The notes under the pieces are model-generated. The model had not been told where the DNA came from. It saw only the letters and a list, made by a program, of their open reading frames with translations, and made no database searches. From NCBI RefSeq assembly GCF_004005565.1, contig NZ_SADD01000007.1:62001-126000 (forward strand): a stretch of 64,000 nt of DNA. Direction: 5' to 3'. Positions 43,190-53,838 of this stretch are shown one piece after another. A program made the translations under genes and the position numbers. The DNA is from Lujinxingia sediminis. GTDB taxonomy: Bacteria; Myxococcota_A; Bradymonadia; Bradymonadales; Bradymonadaceae. The stretch's first letter is position 1. The number at the start of each line of letters is the position of its first letter.

Positions 43190-44524
43190 ATGTTTGAACG
43201 CACCGACATCGACCACCTCCCCCGCCATCGCCGCCTCCTGCTGCTGGCGGCGCTCTACATGGCCCAGGGACTGCCCTTCGGGCTCTTCGTGCAGGCGCTT
43301 CCGGTGATCCTGCGCCAGCAGGGCGTCTCGCTGGAGGCGATCGGGCTGAGTTCTCTGCTGGCGCTGCCCTGGGCGCTGAAGTTTCTCTGGGCCCCCTGGC
43401 TGGACCGCGCCCCCGCCTTCGGGGGGCTTCGCGCCGCCGTGCCCCGACGCCTGGGCTGGCTGTGGCCCCTGCACCTGCTGGCGGCCGCGGCGCTGCTGGG
43501 GCTCTCCACCCTCGATCCCACCACCGAGCTCCGGCTGCTCCTTAGCGGGGTCTTTCTCATCAACCTCCTGAACGCCTCCCAGGACATCGTCACCGACGGC
43601 CTGGCCGTCGACCTGCTCCCCCCCTCGGAGCGGGGCCCGGGAAACGGCCTTCAGGTCGGCGCCTACCGCCTGGGCATGATCGTCGGCGGCGCGCTGGTGC
43701 TGGTGCTCATCGAGGCCGCCGGCTGGAGCACCGGGCTGCGACTCGCCACGCTCCTGTTGCTGTTGACGCTCTCACCCCTGCTCTTCGTCCGCGAGCTGCC
43801 CTCCCCGACGCGCCAGAACGCGCCAGTTCGGACATCGCCCTCCACCGAAGACACCCCGGCACACCTGGGCGTGCTGCTCGACTTCTTACGTCGCCCCGGC
43901 GCGCTGAGCGCACTTTTGGCGATTGCCCTCTACAAGCTCGGCGACGCCCTGGCCGCCGGCATGCTCAGGCCCTGGCTCGTCGACCAGGGCCTGAGCACCG
44001 GTGACCTGGGCAAACTCCTGGGAGGCTTCGGCTTTGGCGCCGGTCTGCTCGGCGCCGCGCTCGGAGCCTTTGCCGCCTACCGCCTCACCCGCCACCGCGC
44101 CCTGCTTCTGGGGGCGCTTGTGCAGGCCACAGGTGTCGCCCTCTACGTGCCCCTGGCCCGGATCGCAGCCGCCGGCACCCTGAGCCCGGGCGGGTCGCTG
44201 GCGACCGCCGTGGTCATCGACCACCTCACCGGAGGCGTGGCCACCGTCGTGCTCTTTACCTGCATGATGGACGCCTGCCGCCCCCGCCACGCCGGCGCCG
44301 ATTACACCCTGATGGCCAGCGTCGTGGTGATCGCCACCGGCGCCGCACAAGCCTTTAGCGGGCTAAGCGCAGCCCACCTCGGCTACCCCTCTCATTTTGC
44401 CCTCGCCAGCCTCTGCGCGGCCCTAGGAGGCCTTGCAGCGGTCATATTGCTTCGCTCCCATCCTTTTCTAAGCACCGGGCCCGTCAACGCGCCCGAAGCC
44501 CCTCCCACACCGAGGCTCCCATGA
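43190..44524 (+). CDS. MFS transporter, AmpG/acetyl-CoA-transporter-like
   Basis: A 444-residue permease with about twelve helices. LLLLAALYMAQGLPFGLFVQALPVILR is the N-terminal signature of the AmpG/PAT branch of the major facilitator superfamily, shortened here to YMAQGLPFGLFVQALPV. LPWALKFLWAPWLDR and NASQDIVTDGLAVDLLPP also match that branch. Members carry muropeptides (AmpG) or acetyl-CoA (AT-1 type). ATG 43190 is chosen because earlier in-frame codons fall inside operator 2. The stop overlaps the next start as ATGA. The CoaD-like neighbour makes a CoA-related substrate worth considering; that is inference. Confidence 0.88.
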   Translation: MFERTDIDHLPRHRRLLLLAALYMAQGLPFGLFVQALPVILRQQGVSLEAIGLSSLLALPWALKFLWAPWLDRAPAFGGLRAAVPRRLGWLWPLHLLAAAALLGLSTLDPTTELRLLLSGVFLINLLNASQDIVTDGLAVDLLPPSERGPGNGLQVGAYRLGMIVGGALVLVLIEAAGWSTGLRLATLLLLLTLSPLLFVRELPSPTRQNAPVRTSPSTEDTPAHLGVLLDFLRRPGALSALLAIALYKLGDALAAGMLRPWLVDQGLSTGDLGKLLGGFGFGAGLLGAALGAFAAYRLTRHRALLLGALVQATGVALYVPLARIAAAGTLSPGGSLATAVVIDHLTGGVATVVLFTCMMDACRPRHAGADYTLMASVVVIATGAAQAFSGLSAAHLGYPSHFALASLCAALGGLAAVILLRSHPFLSTGPVNAPEAPPTPRLP

Positions 44525-45183
44525 CCCGTGTCGCCCTCTACGCCGGTACCTTCGACCCGCCCACTCTGGGGCATCACTCCGTGATCACACGCGCGGCGCG
44601 CCTGGTCGATCGTCTCATCGTCGTGATCGCCATCAACCCCCTCAAAACCCCGCTCTTCTCGCTGGAGACTCGCCAGGAGATGCTTCGCGAGCTTGTGCGC
44701 GCCACGACCGCCCCACCCGACGCCTCCATACACCGCGCCAGCTCCACCATTGAGGTCACCACCACCGACGCGCTGGTCATCGACCTGGCTCGCCAGATCG
44801 ACGCCGAGACCCTCTGGCTGGTGCGCGGCGCACGCACCCCCTGTGATTTTATCGAGGAGTGCCGCCTGGCCGATCTCAACCGCCAGCTCTGCCCCGGTCT
44901 GGAAACGCTTATCCTCCCCTCCCCCCCGGCCCTCTCCGAAGTCAGCTCCACCCGCGTGCGCGAACTTTTAGATCAGGTGAATCAAGGTCAGGCCCATCCA
45001 CGACCTCCGACGCACCCCGGCTGCGTGATCGACCTCGCTGACACCTTGACCGACGCCCCCTCAAACGCCACCCTCAGCCTTCATCAGCTCTGCCACCCGA
45101 GCACCCTGCGCCTGATCGAGCGCCATCAGCGCCAGCGCCACGCAACCTTCAGCCCCGAGCCCCGCCCCGACCATGGCCCATAA
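44521..45183 (+). CDS. CoaD-like nucleotidyltransferase with C-terminal extension
   Basis: A 220-residue protein of the pantetheine-phosphate adenylyltransferase (CoaD) type. YAGTFDPPTLGHHSVITRAA has the T/HxGH nucleotide motif, RGARTPCDFIEECRLADLN matches CoaD's RGLR-x-x-x-DFEYE segment, and VSSTRVRELL matches its ISSS-x-VRE motif. Family members are about 160 residues long; this one carries about 60 extra polar residues at the C-terminus (from HPRPPTHPGCVIDL onward). It is translationally coupled at both ends: ATGA with the transporter and an 11-base overlap with the TetR gene. It could be the cell's CoaD or a paralogue with another substrate. Confidence 0.85.
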   Translation: MTRVALYAGTFDPPTLGHHSVITRAARLVDRLIVVIAINPLKTPLFSLETRQEMLRELVRATTAPPDASIHRASSTIEVTTTDALVIDLARQIDAETLWLVRGARTPCDFIEECRLADLNRQLCPGLETLILPSPPALSEVSSTRVRELLDQVNQGQAHPRPPTHPGCVIDLADTLTDAPSNATLSLHQLCHPSTLRLIERHQRQRHATFSPEPRPDHGP

Positions 45184-45784
45184 GTCCACCGAAGAGCGCC
45201 GCGCCCAGATCACCCTCGCCATGCTGCGCGTCATGGCACGCCAGGGCTACGCCCGCGCCACAATCAACCGCATCGCCGAAGAGGCCGATCTGACCCCGGG
45301 GCTGATCCACTATCACTTCAAAGGAAAGCGGGCGATTTTGCTGGGCACCCTGGAGCTCCTTGCCACACGCCAACTTCAGGCGCTGGAGCGGAGCATCGCC
45401 GCAGCCTCCGATCCGGTCGACGCCCTCGATCGCGCGCTGAAGCTCTTCCTTGCGCGCGGTGCCTCCGAAGACCGCGAGGCCGTCGCCGCCTGGCTCGCCA
45501 TCGGCGCTGAGGCCCGCCGCGAACCCGAGATCGCCGAAGCCTTCCGCGACGCGCTCACCCGCATCACGCGCCCCCTCATTGAGGTCATTGAGGCAGGCGT
45601 CGCCCGGAACCTCTTCGCCCTCACCGAGCCCCTCACCCCCTCGGGCGCCGCTGCCGCCATCGTGGCCCAGGTACAGGGCTACTTCGCGCTCGCTGGCGCC
45701 GCCCCCGAGCTCGTTCCCGAGGGAAGCGCCCAGCACGCCGCGCGTCAGATGCTCATCGGCCTGCTCACCCCTCACCCCACCTGA
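45173..45784 (+). CDS. TetR-family regulator (BetI-like)
   Basis: A 203-residue repressor. The N-terminal HTH is typical: RRAQITLAMLRVMARQGYARATINRIAEEADLTPGLIHYHFKGK (shown by ATINRIAEEADLTPGLIHYH), like BetI's start. The C-terminal helical part would bind the inducer. It is the last gene of the MFS-CoaD-TetR unit, overlapping the CoaD-like gene by 11 bases, and its 3' end overlaps the convergent metallo-hydrolase gene by 13 bases. It is the obvious candidate to bind the two palindromes at 43121-43172. Confidence 0.92.
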   Translation: MAHKSTEERRAQITLAMLRVMARQGYARATINRIAEEADLTPGLIHYHFKGKRAILLGTLELLATRQLQALERSIAAASDPVDALDRALKLFLARGASEDREAVAAWLAIGAEARREPEIAEAFRDALTRITRPLIEVIEAGVARNLFALTEPLTPSGAAAAIVAQVQGYFALAGAAPELVPEGSAQHAARQMLIGLLTPHPT

Positions 45785-46536
45785 ATCACCTCGCCCTGCC
45801 GCGCAAAACGAAGCTCCTCGATCTCCAGCCCCAACAGATCGTCGGGGTAATGCACCACCAGCATCTTCTCGCGCACCTCGGCCGGCAGCTCCATCAGCTT
45901 GTAGAGCGGCGTATGCGCCGGCCCCAGGCTCGTCTCGTGCAAGATCACATCGCAGTCTTTGAGCCAGTCGATCAACCCCTCATCGAAGGCCGTGTCGCAG
46001 GAGTACCCCAGGGTCACATCCCCGTCGCTGATGCGCAGCGCCGTAGTAGGCAGATGGTGAATCGTGAGCCGCGTCTCCACATCAAAAGGCCCCACCGCGC
46101 TCGGCGCCTCGGCCACGAGCTCGCAGAGATCAAAGTAGGTCTCGGGCCCGTAGTTCACGTACGCGCTGCCGTCCCACATCACCCCCAACGAGACCGCGAG
46201 GCGACGCTCCCAGAGATCCTTTAGGACCGCCTCGCTCGCGTGCAGCGGCAGCACACCCCCGCGCACAAAACGCCGGTAGGCCGCGACCATCTCCAGCCCG
46301 TTGACGTGGTCGCCGTGGAGATGGGTGAGGATCATCGCGCTGATCCCGTCGACATCCAGATACTCCCCATCTGCACCTTTCGGCGGCGCAAAGCGGTTCT
46401 CGGCCAGCGCACGGCGGTAGAGATCGGGGCAATCGACCGCCAACACGAAGTCGTCGCGACGCAAGAGAAAGTTGGTGCCAAAATGCCGGGTAGAGAACGC
46501 GTCGCCCACCCCGTTGATACATAGCTCAAAAGCCAT
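45772..46536 (-). CDS. Metallo-beta-lactamase-fold hydrolase (RNase Z-like group)
   Basis: A 254-residue MBL-fold protein. AMILTHLHGDHVNGLEM is the HxHxDH zinc motif, and LGYSCDTAFDEGLIDWLKDCDVILHETSLG supplies the later Asp and the strand leading to the third metal site (core: CDVILHETSLG). The N-terminus GVGDAFSTRHFGTNFLL resembles the RNase Z/CpdA-like MBL group that acts on phosphodiesters, but no RNase Z-specific exosite is recognised. GAGGGA lies shortly before the ATG. Substrate unknown. It shares 13 bases with the convergent tetR gene. Confidence 0.85.
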   Translation of the reverse strand: MAFELCINGVGDAFSTRHFGTNFLLRRDDFVLAVDCPDLYRRALAENRFAPPKGADGEYLDVDGISAMILTHLHGDHVNGLEMVAAYRRFVRGGVLPLHASEAVLKDLWERRLAVSLGVMWDGSAYVNYGPETYFDLCELVAEAPSAVGPFDVETRLTIHHLPTTALRISDGDVTLGYSCDTAFDEGLIDWLKDCDVILHETSLGPAHTPLYKLMELPAEVREKMLVVHYPDDLLGLEIEELRFARQGEVIQVG

Positions 46537-46680
46537 CTCATCCCTCTCGGATCATCATCAAACCACCACCTCTCGGGCAGCGCCCTCACGCGCGAAACAA
46601 TCGACACAGGGGCCACACAAAACCACCATAAACCCTTGAAACCATTCAACTTCCCACCAACCCAAGACAGGCCCTGCGTA

Positions 46681-46710
46681 AAAAAAACCGGCCTTCCGGC
46701 CGGTTTTTTT
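46681..46710. terminator. Perfect bidirectional terminator
   Basis: AAAAAAACCGGCC and its complement GGCCGGTTTTTTT around a TTCC loop. On the minus strand it closes the lipoprotein gene at 46757-47686, 46 bases after its stop. Confidence 0.9.
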
Positions 46711-46756
46711 CAATCATTCTATATCGCGTTGTTCTGCCTCATCTCGCCAGACCGAC

Positions 46757-47686
46757 TCAGCGCAGACTGATCTCAAAACGATCGGCGGTCGTGAAGAAAA
46801 AGTCCGTCTCATCGAGCCCTTCGAGCTGAACGGGCTGGTGACGCACCCGACGCACGACCATCTCCAGGGTGCCGGCCTCTTGCCAGAGGGGCGAAAGCGA
46901 GGCCTGCGGCACGCTGAAGGCGCCGTCATCGCCGGTCCGGCACTGCACGCGCAGGCGATCGGGACCGTAGCCGGCGCTGATGTCGATGTACACATCGGTC
47001 TGGGAGGGGTTGGCGGCGACATCCCATACAAGCTCCACGGGGCGCTCCCCGTCGACGCTGGCACCGGCCTGATCGCGCAGCTCCTGGCCGTTAAGCCCCA
47101 CGAGCACCATGGGATCGGGCGCCTGCAGGGTGACGTCAAACGCCCCGGCCAGCGGACCTCCGGGGGCGACGAAACGGTAGATGGCGCCGGGGAAGTAGTC
47201 GAGCAACTCGGCGTCGCTCTCCCAGCTGTACTCACTGCCGTAGACCACGCCGTAGAAGGCATTGAGAAGATCGGGAAGACGCCGGGGCGGAAGGCTCGCA
47301 TCAGTCACCGGGGCCTCCACCGCGATCGCCCCCACATCGAGAAGATGCAGCGAGGCGGCCTCACCGCTGATCGGCACGCGGCTCACATCGATCTGCTCGC
47401 AGCTCCCCGAGCGCAATCCACGCACCGGTCGCCACATCTCCAGGGCGTCGAGCGCCGGGCCCACGGCCACGCCGCGCGCGTCCATAAAGTGGGCCTGCAC
47501 TGCCACGCCCTCGCTCTCCCAGGCGCGCGGGTAGAGGAACTCGGCGGTCAACGCCCCGTAGCGCACCTCTTCGGTGAAGTGATCTTCGACCGGAGCGCCG
47601 ATCTCAGCGCCCGGCTCCTCATCGGAGCAGCCCACCAACAGAAAGAGCGCCAGCGCACTGGCGGCGATGTGTCGACTCGTTGTCAT
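46757..47686 (-). CDS. Lipoprotein with carboxypeptidase-regulatory-like beta domains
   Basis: About 309 residues. The signal ASALALFLLVGC has a good lipobox. The mature part is beta-rich: FHVDITLQAPDPMVLVGLNG-like strands (seen as AFDVTLQAPDPMVLVGLNG) and FSVPQASLSPLWQEAGTLEMVVRRV resemble transthyretin- or Ig-like surface domains. No enzyme motif. AAGGA lies about ten bases upstream of ATG 47686. It precedes the strong terminator at 46681-46710. Surface-exposed or periplasmic role is likely; partner unknown. Confidence 0.68.
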   Translation of the reverse strand: MTTSRHIAASALALFLLVGCSDEEPGAEIGAPVEDHFTEEVRYGALTAEFLYPRAWESEGVAVQAHFMDARGVAVGPALDALEMWRPVRGLRSGSCEQIDVSRVPISGEAASLHLLDVGAIAVEAPVTDASLPPRRLPDLLNAFYGVVYGSEYSWESDAELLDYFPGAIYRFVAPGGPLAGAFDVTLQAPDPMVLVGLNGQELRDQAGASVDGERPVELVWDVAANPSQTDVYIDISAGYGPDRLRVQCRTGDDGAFSVPQASLSPLWQEAGTLEMVVRRVRHQPVQLEGLDETDFFFTTADRFEISLR

Positions 47687-47886
47687 GCGCAAAAAGTCCT
47701 TTTCGTACAACGTCTCGTAGCTTCGCCAACCCTAACATGAGCCCGGCCGAGGTCAAGACCGCCGGGCTCGATGGCATATCCGCTTCGGGAGGCTGGCGCC
47801 CACCGCAAAGGCTGCGCTAAAGTTCAGACGCCATGCGCCCCGGCGCGATTCAACCCCGCTTCCCCTTCCCCTCCCCAAAGAGCCTT

Positions 47887-48696
47887 ATGAGCACCTCCTT
47901 TGAAGGCACCCAGAGCTACATCGCCAGCCCCGAGCTTCGTCAGGTCGTCGATATCGCCTCCGCCCTGCAAAAGCCCCTGTTGATCCGCGGTGAGCCCGGC
48001 ACCGGTAAAACCCTTCTGGCCTACGCCGTGGCCGAAGCCCTGGGGCTGAACCTGGTGCGCTGGCACGTCAAATCGACCACCCGCGCTCAGGACGGCCTCT
48101 ACCACTACGACACCGTGCAACGCCTCAACGATTCGAGATTCGGAGAGGGCGATGTCAGCGATATTGAACACTACATTCGCCCCGGCGCGCTGGGACAGGC
48201 CTTTGAGAGCGAGGAGCGCACCGTGGTGCTCATCGACGAAATCGATAAGGCCGATGTCGAATTCCCCAACGACCTTCTCCATGAGCTCGATCAGATGCGC
48301 TTTACGATCAGCGAGACCGGCCGCGAAGTTGTAGCGCGCCATCGCCCGCTGATCATCATCACCTCCAACGCCGAGAAAGAGCTGCCCGACGCCTTTCTGC
48401 GCCGCTGTATCTTCCATTACATCGACTTCCCCAACCCGGCGCTGATGCGCTCCATTGTTGAAGTTCATCACCCCGGGCTCGATCGCCAACTGCTGGAGGC
48501 CTGCCTCAAGAAGTTTTACTGGCTGCGCGACCAACCCCAGCTGCGAAAGCGCCCCTCCACAAGCGAGCTCGTCGACTGGATCGGCGCGATGCTGCGCGCC
48601 GGACTCAGCGCCGATGTCCTCGACGATGAGATCCCCTTTCTTGGCGTGCTTTTGAAAAAAGAAGCCGACCTGACGCGTTTCACCCGGGGCCGCTGA
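47887..48696 (+). CDS. MoxR-type AAA ATPase
   Basis: A 269-residue AAA+ ATPase of the MoxR group. Walker A is RGEPGTGKTLLAYAVAE (residues about 34-50), Walker B is TVVLIDEIDKADVEFPNDLL, and sensor I is IIITSNAEKELPDAFLRRC. MoxR proteins act as chaperones that load metals or mature partner complexes, usually with a VWA protein encoded next to them; here that is the CoxE-type gene 62 bases downstream. ATG 47887 is used; the longer frame from 47833 has no family support. The two-gene unit converges on the DUF3857 operon. Confidence 0.92.
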   Translation: MSTSFEGTQSYIASPELRQVVDIASALQKPLLIRGEPGTGKTLLAYAVAEALGLNLVRWHVKSTTRAQDGLYHYDTVQRLNDSRFGEGDVSDIEHYIRPGALGQAFESEERTVVLIDEIDKADVEFPNDLLHELDQMRFTISETGREVVARHRPLIIITSNAEKELPDAFLRRCIFHYIDFPNPALMRSIVEVHHPGLDRQLLEACLKKFYWLRDQPQLRKRPSTSELVDWIGAMLRAGLSADVLDDEIPFLGVLLKKEADLTRFTRGR

Positions 48697-48758
48697 GCGC
48701 CCGCGCCTGCCTGCTCGCCCGCCATCAGCAACGACTTCCCACTCGCCACACGATCGCG

Positions 48759-49937
<1,179 letters not shown>

Positions 49938-49971
49938 TCCTCCAGCGATCAACGAAGGGCCAGGGACTGCG

Positions 49972-52900
49972 TCAATAGCGCAGCACAAGCCCGGCGCTCT
50001 GCTCCACGGCACTGGCCCAGCGCCGAAACGCCTCGTAGTCCTCGGGCATCACCCGCTGGCGCGGCAGCGCCACCTCGGCCTCCACCCGTAGCTCCCCACC
50101 CTCCAGCCAGCTTCGACGCCTGTAGCTGCCGTACGCACCCTCCAGGTTGAGATCGGTCGCGCGCAACGTGGCCTCATTGAGGTTGGCCCCATCGGGCAGG
50201 CGCAGGCGAAGATCGTAGGTCTGATAGCGCTCATACCCCACGCGCATCGGCAGCGCGCGTCGGTCGCGAGAGGCGTAAACACTGGCGAGCTCTTCGCGAA
50301 AGAGCGTGGTATCGATGCGCCAGGTGGCGTCGACCTGCCGCGCAAAATCCTCGCGGCTCAGCGTGATCTTCAACCGAAGGGGAGCATCGACCTCCGAGGC
50401 ATTTTGCACCTCGTACGCATCCACCCGGGCACCGCTGAAAAGCTCCTGGGCTATCGCATCGACATAACGATCGCGATCGGCCTCATCGCTCCTGGCCCGC
50501 AACGCCCCGCGCACCCGCACCGCCCTCATGCCCCCGTAGGTGTAGGTCGCCTCCGCACGCAGGGTGCCCTCCGGGTCGATCGCGCCCTCAACGGCGATGG
50601 CACGCGCCGGCAGGCGACCGTCATCCCCCTCAACGCGTACCTCTTCGTACTCGGTGCAGCTCACACAGAGCGCCGGCTGGCCCTGCACATCGCCGTCGAC
50701 CGCTCCGAACATCGCATCGGGGCCGGCCGCCTCCAGCCACACCACAGCCTCACTCTCGGGGAACACGACCCGCAGAAGTGGGCGCCGGTAGCGGCCAAAG
50801 TCACCCACCGGATGGCGAGCATCGGGCTGCTCCTGGCCCCGCGCCAGATACAACTCGGCGTCGACCCCCATCCGCCGGTAGAGCGTGCGCAGCACCACCA
50901 GGGGGCTGCCTCGCCACAGTTGCACGGCGTGATTCGCGTCAGTGGTCAGCGCCAGCGGGCTGGGCTGCGCGAAGGCTTCAGACACCTGATAAAAGATCTC
51001 GCGCACCTCGACATCGGAGGCCTTCTGCCCGGCGCGTAGCGGGCGTCCCAGCCAGCGCGCGCCCTGCTCTTCAAGCGCCGGCCCCACACGATCGCTGGCC
51101 ATCATCGCGTTGACCACGTAGCGGCGGTCCGACTCGATCGCCCCGCCCTCCACGCCCACGTGGTACTCCTGCACCCAGGGCAGAAACTCCTCACTCGACA
51201 CACTGAGGGGCTCCGGGGTGGGACGTCGCTGGTCGGTGGCCACAAAGCGCACGCCCTTGATCCCGCCGATCTTCACCGGCTCAGGGCCAGGTGCGCCGTT
51301 GGCCGAGATAAACCCGAGATCGTCGGTGCCCAGGAGCACGTACTCGCTGTGGCGCGTGGAGATGTCCGCCATCCGAAAGAAAAAGCGCATGCCCTCGATA
51401 TGGGTGCGAAACGTCCCGGGCCCGGCATGCTGCAGGTAGGCGACCTCGATCATATCGCCCGGCTCCAGCCCGGGCATGCTCAGCGTGCCCTTGCCGGCGA
51501 CCTCCTCGGGCACCCGCACCGCCCCCGACGCTTTGATCGTGCGCACGAGCACCTGACGCGCCCCGCGCGGAAGCTCCACCTCGGCGTAGCGGTCGATCGC
51601 CCCGCGGGTCATCAGGCGCACGACGGTATGGGTCAACGTCCAGCTCGATCCGTCCGGGAAGTATCGGCGCGCAGCGTAATCGAGCACGTAATAAGCCTCA
51701 TCAAGCGCCATGGCACCGGCCTCGGCCCCGCGCTCTGAGCCAACATCGAGGCCCTCATCGGCCGGAGCAACCGGCGCGCGGGCAAACTCCGCGCGCGCCG
51801 CGACAAGCCCGTCGGGCATCGCCTCCTGCAGGGGCAGGCTCCCGTCGATCTCGTGAATCATCCAGTCCACGCGGGCCGTCGAGCCGTAGCGCTCGCGATC
51901 CCTGGCGAGCGCCGCGCGCGCCTCCTCGTTGCGCCCCAGGCTTAAGAGCAGGTCGGCCTCAGCCAGCCACAGGCGCGTCTCCCAGGGCTGCACGCGGCGA
52001 GCGTTGGTCACGACGCTGAGCGCCCGCTCGGAGTCGTTGATGCCGCGTAGAAAACGGGCGAGTTCCACCTGGCGGGCGACCTCCAGCGGCCGGCGAGCGG
52101 CCTGACGCTCAACCCAGGCCAGGCGCTCCTCAAACGCCTCGCCGCGCGCCTGAACCCACGCGCCATAAAGCGCGGGGCAGGCCTCCCACCCCTCGGAGAT
52201 CTGCGAGGGATGTGGCGCATAGGAGCGCAGCGCATAGAGATCCTGCAGGCTGGAGGCACCTTCACAGTCGGAGGGGGCCACCTCGATGACCTCGCGCCAG
52301 GCTTCCTCGGCCACCGCGCGCACGCCCTGGCCGGCCACGTAGGCAGCCCACGCCTTGAGCGGGCCGATATCGCGCAGGTTCCCCTGCGCATCGACGGCCT
52401 GATCACGTGCGGCCTCCAAGACCCGGCGGCGCTCCTCATCGCTTCCGCCGCGGCGCAACCTCTGCTCCAGGGCCACAAGCACGCTTAAGAGCTGCGGTCG
52501 GAGCGTGTGGGCGCGGCGCACCGCCATCAACGCCTGGGCCTCGCGCAGATCGCCGGGAAGATCCCACCGCGTGAGCACCTGTTCGGCCTTCAAAAGCTCG
52601 GCGGGCGCCGGTAACACGCCGTCAAAACGCGCCTCCAGCTCACGTACGATCGCCTCAAACGCCTGCGGCTGATGTGCTTCCAACGCGCTGGCGGCCGCCC
52701 ACCATAGCCCGGAGACACCGGCCTGCTCCGGCATCGTCGCCACCCCGCGAAGTGGCTCCACCTCCCAGCTTCGCTGCACCTGCCCCATCACCTCGACCGG
52801 CCCCACCTCCGGCCGCTCCCGCACCGGCGGCGTCTCCACAAAACGCACACGCTCCTCCCCCCACACTGCCCCGGCAGCAGGCACCACGCGCAGATCGAGC

Positions 52901-53838
52901 CTGTCGCGGTAGCCCGCCTCATAGGCCAGCTTCACCAGCACCCGATGCATGCCGGGCTCAAGGCGCAGCCGACGCACGTAGCGCCCCGCCTCATAGTCCT
53001 CTTCGCGATGCTCCAGCACCTCCGTTGTGCCGACCCAGACTTTCGTGGCGGCCGAGAAGTCCCCAAAAATGGCCACCTCCTGCGCCTCTGCTCCGGAGAC
53101 CTGGAGCGTTGCCTCCAGGTAATACACGCCGCTCTCCCCCAGTCCCAACCCCTGGCCCGGACGCTCCAGAGCCACGCGCCGCGTGGGCTGCCAGTTGGCC
53201 GGTGAGGGCCGAGCGATCTGGGGACTGCGGTACTGATCGCCGAGCCAGCCGCCCTCTTCCGGCGAATAGGCTTTGTCGAAATCCAGAAGCCGCCAGGGCG
53301 ACATCAGCGGGCTGACGCGCCACTGAAGCGGCACCCCGGCCGCGCGGAGCGCAAAGGGCTCCATCGCATCGCCACGCTCCCAGCTCGCATACGCCACCGC
53401 CCGGGCCAAACGACTGAGTTCCAAGCGCGTGAGCAGCCCCTGCCTCTCGTAGCGCACCTGGCCCAACCAGGCCTCCAGACGCTGTGGCCCCTCGACCACC
53501 TCCTCAACCAGCTCCACCAGGCGCAGCGCCGCGTAGCGCTGCAAGGGGTGAGGCGAATGCTCGCGAAGCATCGTCGAGAAGATCGTAAACGCCCGCTCTT
53601 TATCGCCCTCCCACAGCGCGATCTCCCCGGCGCTAAGCAACGCCTCCACCCCGGCGGCGTCCTCAAGACGATCGACCTCCGCGCCAGAAAGCCACGCCTT
53701 GAGCGTCGTCTCCGATGGGGAGTCGCTCTCAAAGCTCCACTCCTGGGGGACAGGACCAGGACCACCGGCACAGCTGATGGCCAGAGCCATGATCATCGCG
53801 AGCACAAGCGCTCGTACCATCTTTTGAGCACTCTTCAT
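49972..53838 (-). CDS. Giant DUF3857/transglutaminase-like lipoprotein lacking the Cys motif
   Basis: A 1288-residue exported protein, signal ALVLAMIMALAISCAGG (lipobox ISC). The N-terminal half contains TPR-like helices; a DUF3857-type beta region follows around YVLDYAARRYFPDGSSWTLT, and then a transglutaminase-like region. Where the paralogue encoded just upstream has the catalytic motif GDCKDKA, this protein reads WRGSPLVVLRTLYRRMG, so the catalytic Cys is gone and an enzyme role is doubtful. Its ATG overlaps the stop of that paralogue by four bases (ATGA), so the two are translationally coupled. It closes the minus-strand block. Confidence 0.82.
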   Translation of the reverse strand: MKSAQKMVRALVLAMIMALAISCAGGPGPVPQEWSFESDSPSETTLKAWLSGAEVDRLEDAAGVEALLSAGEIALWEGDKERAFTIFSTMLREHSPHPLQRYAALRLVELVEEVVEGPQRLEAWLGQVRYERQGLLTRLELSRLARAVAYASWERGDAMEPFALRAAGVPLQWRVSPLMSPWRLLDFDKAYSPEEGGWLGDQYRSPQIARPSPANWQPTRRVALERPGQGLGLGESGVYYLEATLQVSGAEAQEVAIFGDFSAATKVWVGTTEVLEHREEDYEAGRYVRRLRLEPGMHRVLVKLAYEAGYRDRLDLRVVPAAGAVWGEERVRFVETPPVRERPEVGPVEVMGQVQRSWEVEPLRGVATMPEQAGVSGLWWAAASALEAHQPQAFEAIVRELEARFDGVLPAPAELLKAEQVLTRWDLPGDLREAQALMAVRRAHTLRPQLLSVLVALEQRLRRGGSDEERRRVLEAARDQAVDAQGNLRDIGPLKAWAAYVAGQGVRAVAEEAWREVIEVAPSDCEGASSLQDLYALRSYAPHPSQISEGWEACPALYGAWVQARGEAFEERLAWVERQAARRPLEVARQVELARFLRGINDSERALSVVTNARRVQPWETRLWLAEADLLLSLGRNEEARAALARDRERYGSTARVDWMIHEIDGSLPLQEAMPDGLVAARAEFARAPVAPADEGLDVGSERGAEAGAMALDEAYYVLDYAARRYFPDGSSWTLTHTVVRLMTRGAIDRYAEVELPRGARQVLVRTIKASGAVRVPEEVAGKGTLSMPGLEPGDMIEVAYLQHAGPGTFRTHIEGMRFFFRMADISTRHSEYVLLGTDDLGFISANGAPGPEPVKIGGIKGVRFVATDQRRPTPEPLSVSSEEFLPWVQEYHVGVEGGAIESDRRYVVNAMMASDRVGPALEEQGARWLGRPLRAGQKASDVEVREIFYQVSEAFAQPSPLALTTDANHAVQLWRGSPLVVLRTLYRRMGVDAELYLARGQEQPDARHPVGDFGRYRRPLLRVVFPESEAVVWLEAAGPDAMFGAVDGDVQGQPALCVSCTEYEEVRVEGDDGRLPARAIAVEGAIDPEGTLRAEATYTYGGMRAVRVRGALRARSDEADRDRYVDAIAQELFSGARVDAYEVQNASEVDAPLRLKITLSREDFARQVDATWRIDTTLFREELASVYASRDRRALPMRVGYERYQTYDLRLRLPDGANLNEATLRATDLNLEGAYGSYRRRSWLEGGELRVEAEVALPRQRVMPEDYEAFRRWASAVEQSAGLVLRY

